Below are positions 6,409 through 6,851 of a stretch of 6,851 nt of DNA, one piece after another; within the stretch, counting starts at the first letter, position 1, and the number at the start of each line of letters is the position of its first letter. Source of the stretch: 2-12-FULL-65-11 sp049679965 (GTDB lineage Bacteria > Acidobacteriota > Vicinamibacteria > Vicinamibacterales > CAVVIG01); the NCBI GenBank assembly GCA_049679965.1, contig JBAUGX010000168.1:1-6851 (forward strand), in the 5' to 3' direction. The translations under genes were made by a program, and so were the position numbers. The notes under the pieces were generated by a model. That model had not been told where the DNA came from. It saw only the letters and a list, made by a program, of their open reading frames with translations, and made no database searches.

Positions 6409-6851
6409 AACGTCGCCGCGCGGACAACTCCGGCCATCCGTCCGGCCGGAGGGCCGTCGCGCCGACATGAGCACAGCGCGCCGGGATGGCTCGCGGTGCA
6501 GAGTCCGGCAACGTTGATCTGATCGCGGGGGACTCCGGCGGCCATGAGCTGGTCGCGGACGGCGGCCCAGCCATCGAAATGCCAGTGATCCGCGCGCGGA
6601 GTTGCCGGCAGGCCCGGCATCGACGGATTGGCGGGCGTCGGCTGCGGGCCAGCATGAAACCATCGCGCGAGGTCGGCACTGAGGAATCCCGCCTTCTCGA
6701 ACTGCTGACGAACGTCGGCACCCACTTCGTAACAGCATGCCCCGATTGACGGCCCCGCGGCAACGACGAGATCGGCCGGACGGCTGCTGAACTCGCGTCC
6801 GAGCGCCTCGACAGTGACCTGAGGAACACCGGCGGCCAAGCCGCGCCAGCC
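6396..6851 (-). CDS. pgeF: PgeF/YfiH-type copper-oxidase-domain protein, C-terminal part (5' end outside window)
   Basis: The minus-strand frame is open from the window edge and gives 151 residues to TAG (6398-6396). It opens with GWRGLAAGV, the end of the family's HAGWRG motif, followed by GPSIGACCYEVG (33-44) and the C-terminal signature CTASHPGALCSCRRDGPPAGRMAGVV (about 118-143). This is the Cu-oxidase_4 (PF02578) family, once called laccase-like or multicopper polyphenol oxidase; characterised members act as purine nucleoside phosphorylases or deaminases, or in cell-wall quality control. The metal-binding His and Cys residues known from the family lie at or before HAGWRG, outside the window, so activity cannot be judged. 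The commoner FFSYRRDG reads LCSCRRDG. The last three residues, LGA, and the stop come from the octamer array; the family usually ends close after the GVI/GVV segment. Confidence 0.9.
   Translation of the reverse strand, partial: GWRGLAAGVPQVTVEALGREFSSRPADLVVAAGPSIGACCYEVGADVRQQFEKAGFLSADLARWFHAGPQPTPANPSMPGLPATPRADHWHFDGWAAVRDQLMAAGVPRDQINVAGLCTASHPGALCSCRRDGPPAGRMAGVVRAATFLGA

Noticed and set aside
6428..6451. Perfect 8-bp inverted repeat CTCCGGCC/GGCCGGAG
   Set aside because: It lies inside the conserved RRDG-GRMAGVV coding segment of the PgeF-family gene and is explained by GC-rich codons.

Overview
The window is about 6.9 kb of high-GC bacterial chromosome. It carries a conserved housekeeping cluster with no phage, transposase or defence genes. 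Gene order is: 3' part of mutS2, dnaG (primase), rpoD (primary sigma factor), a tRNA with anticodon CAU, a coiled-coil zinc-ribbon protein (DUF164/CT398-like), a type I RNase H, and, on the opposite strand, the C-terminal part of a PgeF/YfiH-type copper-oxidase-domain protein. Gene content, GC-rich codons and the MutS2 Smr variant fit Acidobacteriota, perhaps Vicinamibacteria, but that placement is inference and no taxonomic marker was searched.

Layout. 1-1268: mutS2, lacking its N-terminal part. 1269-1342: a gap almost filled by a head-to-head heptamer array. 1343-3112: dnaG. The TAG stop of dnaG is part of a perfect AGGAGG Shine-Dalgarno, and rpoD starts at a TTG 7 nt beyond it (3124-4839). 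4840-4940: a second head-to-head heptamer array that ends 4 nt before the tRNA (4941-5013). 5014-5122: a third, one-directional heptamer array and a small GC hairpin. 5123-5872: zinc-ribbon protein, overlapping by 4 nt (GTGA) the RNase H gene (5869-6294). 6280-6407: a short heptamer array and then a head-to-head octamer array between two convergent genes. 6396-6851, minus strand: PgeF-family gene running off the window.

The genes fit basic information processing. dnaG and rpoD form the core of the classical macromolecular synthesis operon, here with mutS2 upstream. The zinc-ribbon and RNase H genes look translationally coupled.

The unexpected part lies between the genes. Every gap longer than about 20 nt holds a short tandem array of 7-mers or 8-mers. 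Three of the four gaps carry arrays that are inverted or share one unit family. The two best are symmetric, with four units pointing one way and four the other, unit phase kept across the centre. The heptamers from all sites can be rotated to a shared core, 5'-CTSAARN. Arrays run into the 3' ends of RNase H and PgeF and supply both stop codons, and one array appears to separate dnaG from an older Shine-Dalgarno. I cannot assign these arrays to a named repeat family, and they are the main candidate for something undescribed here.
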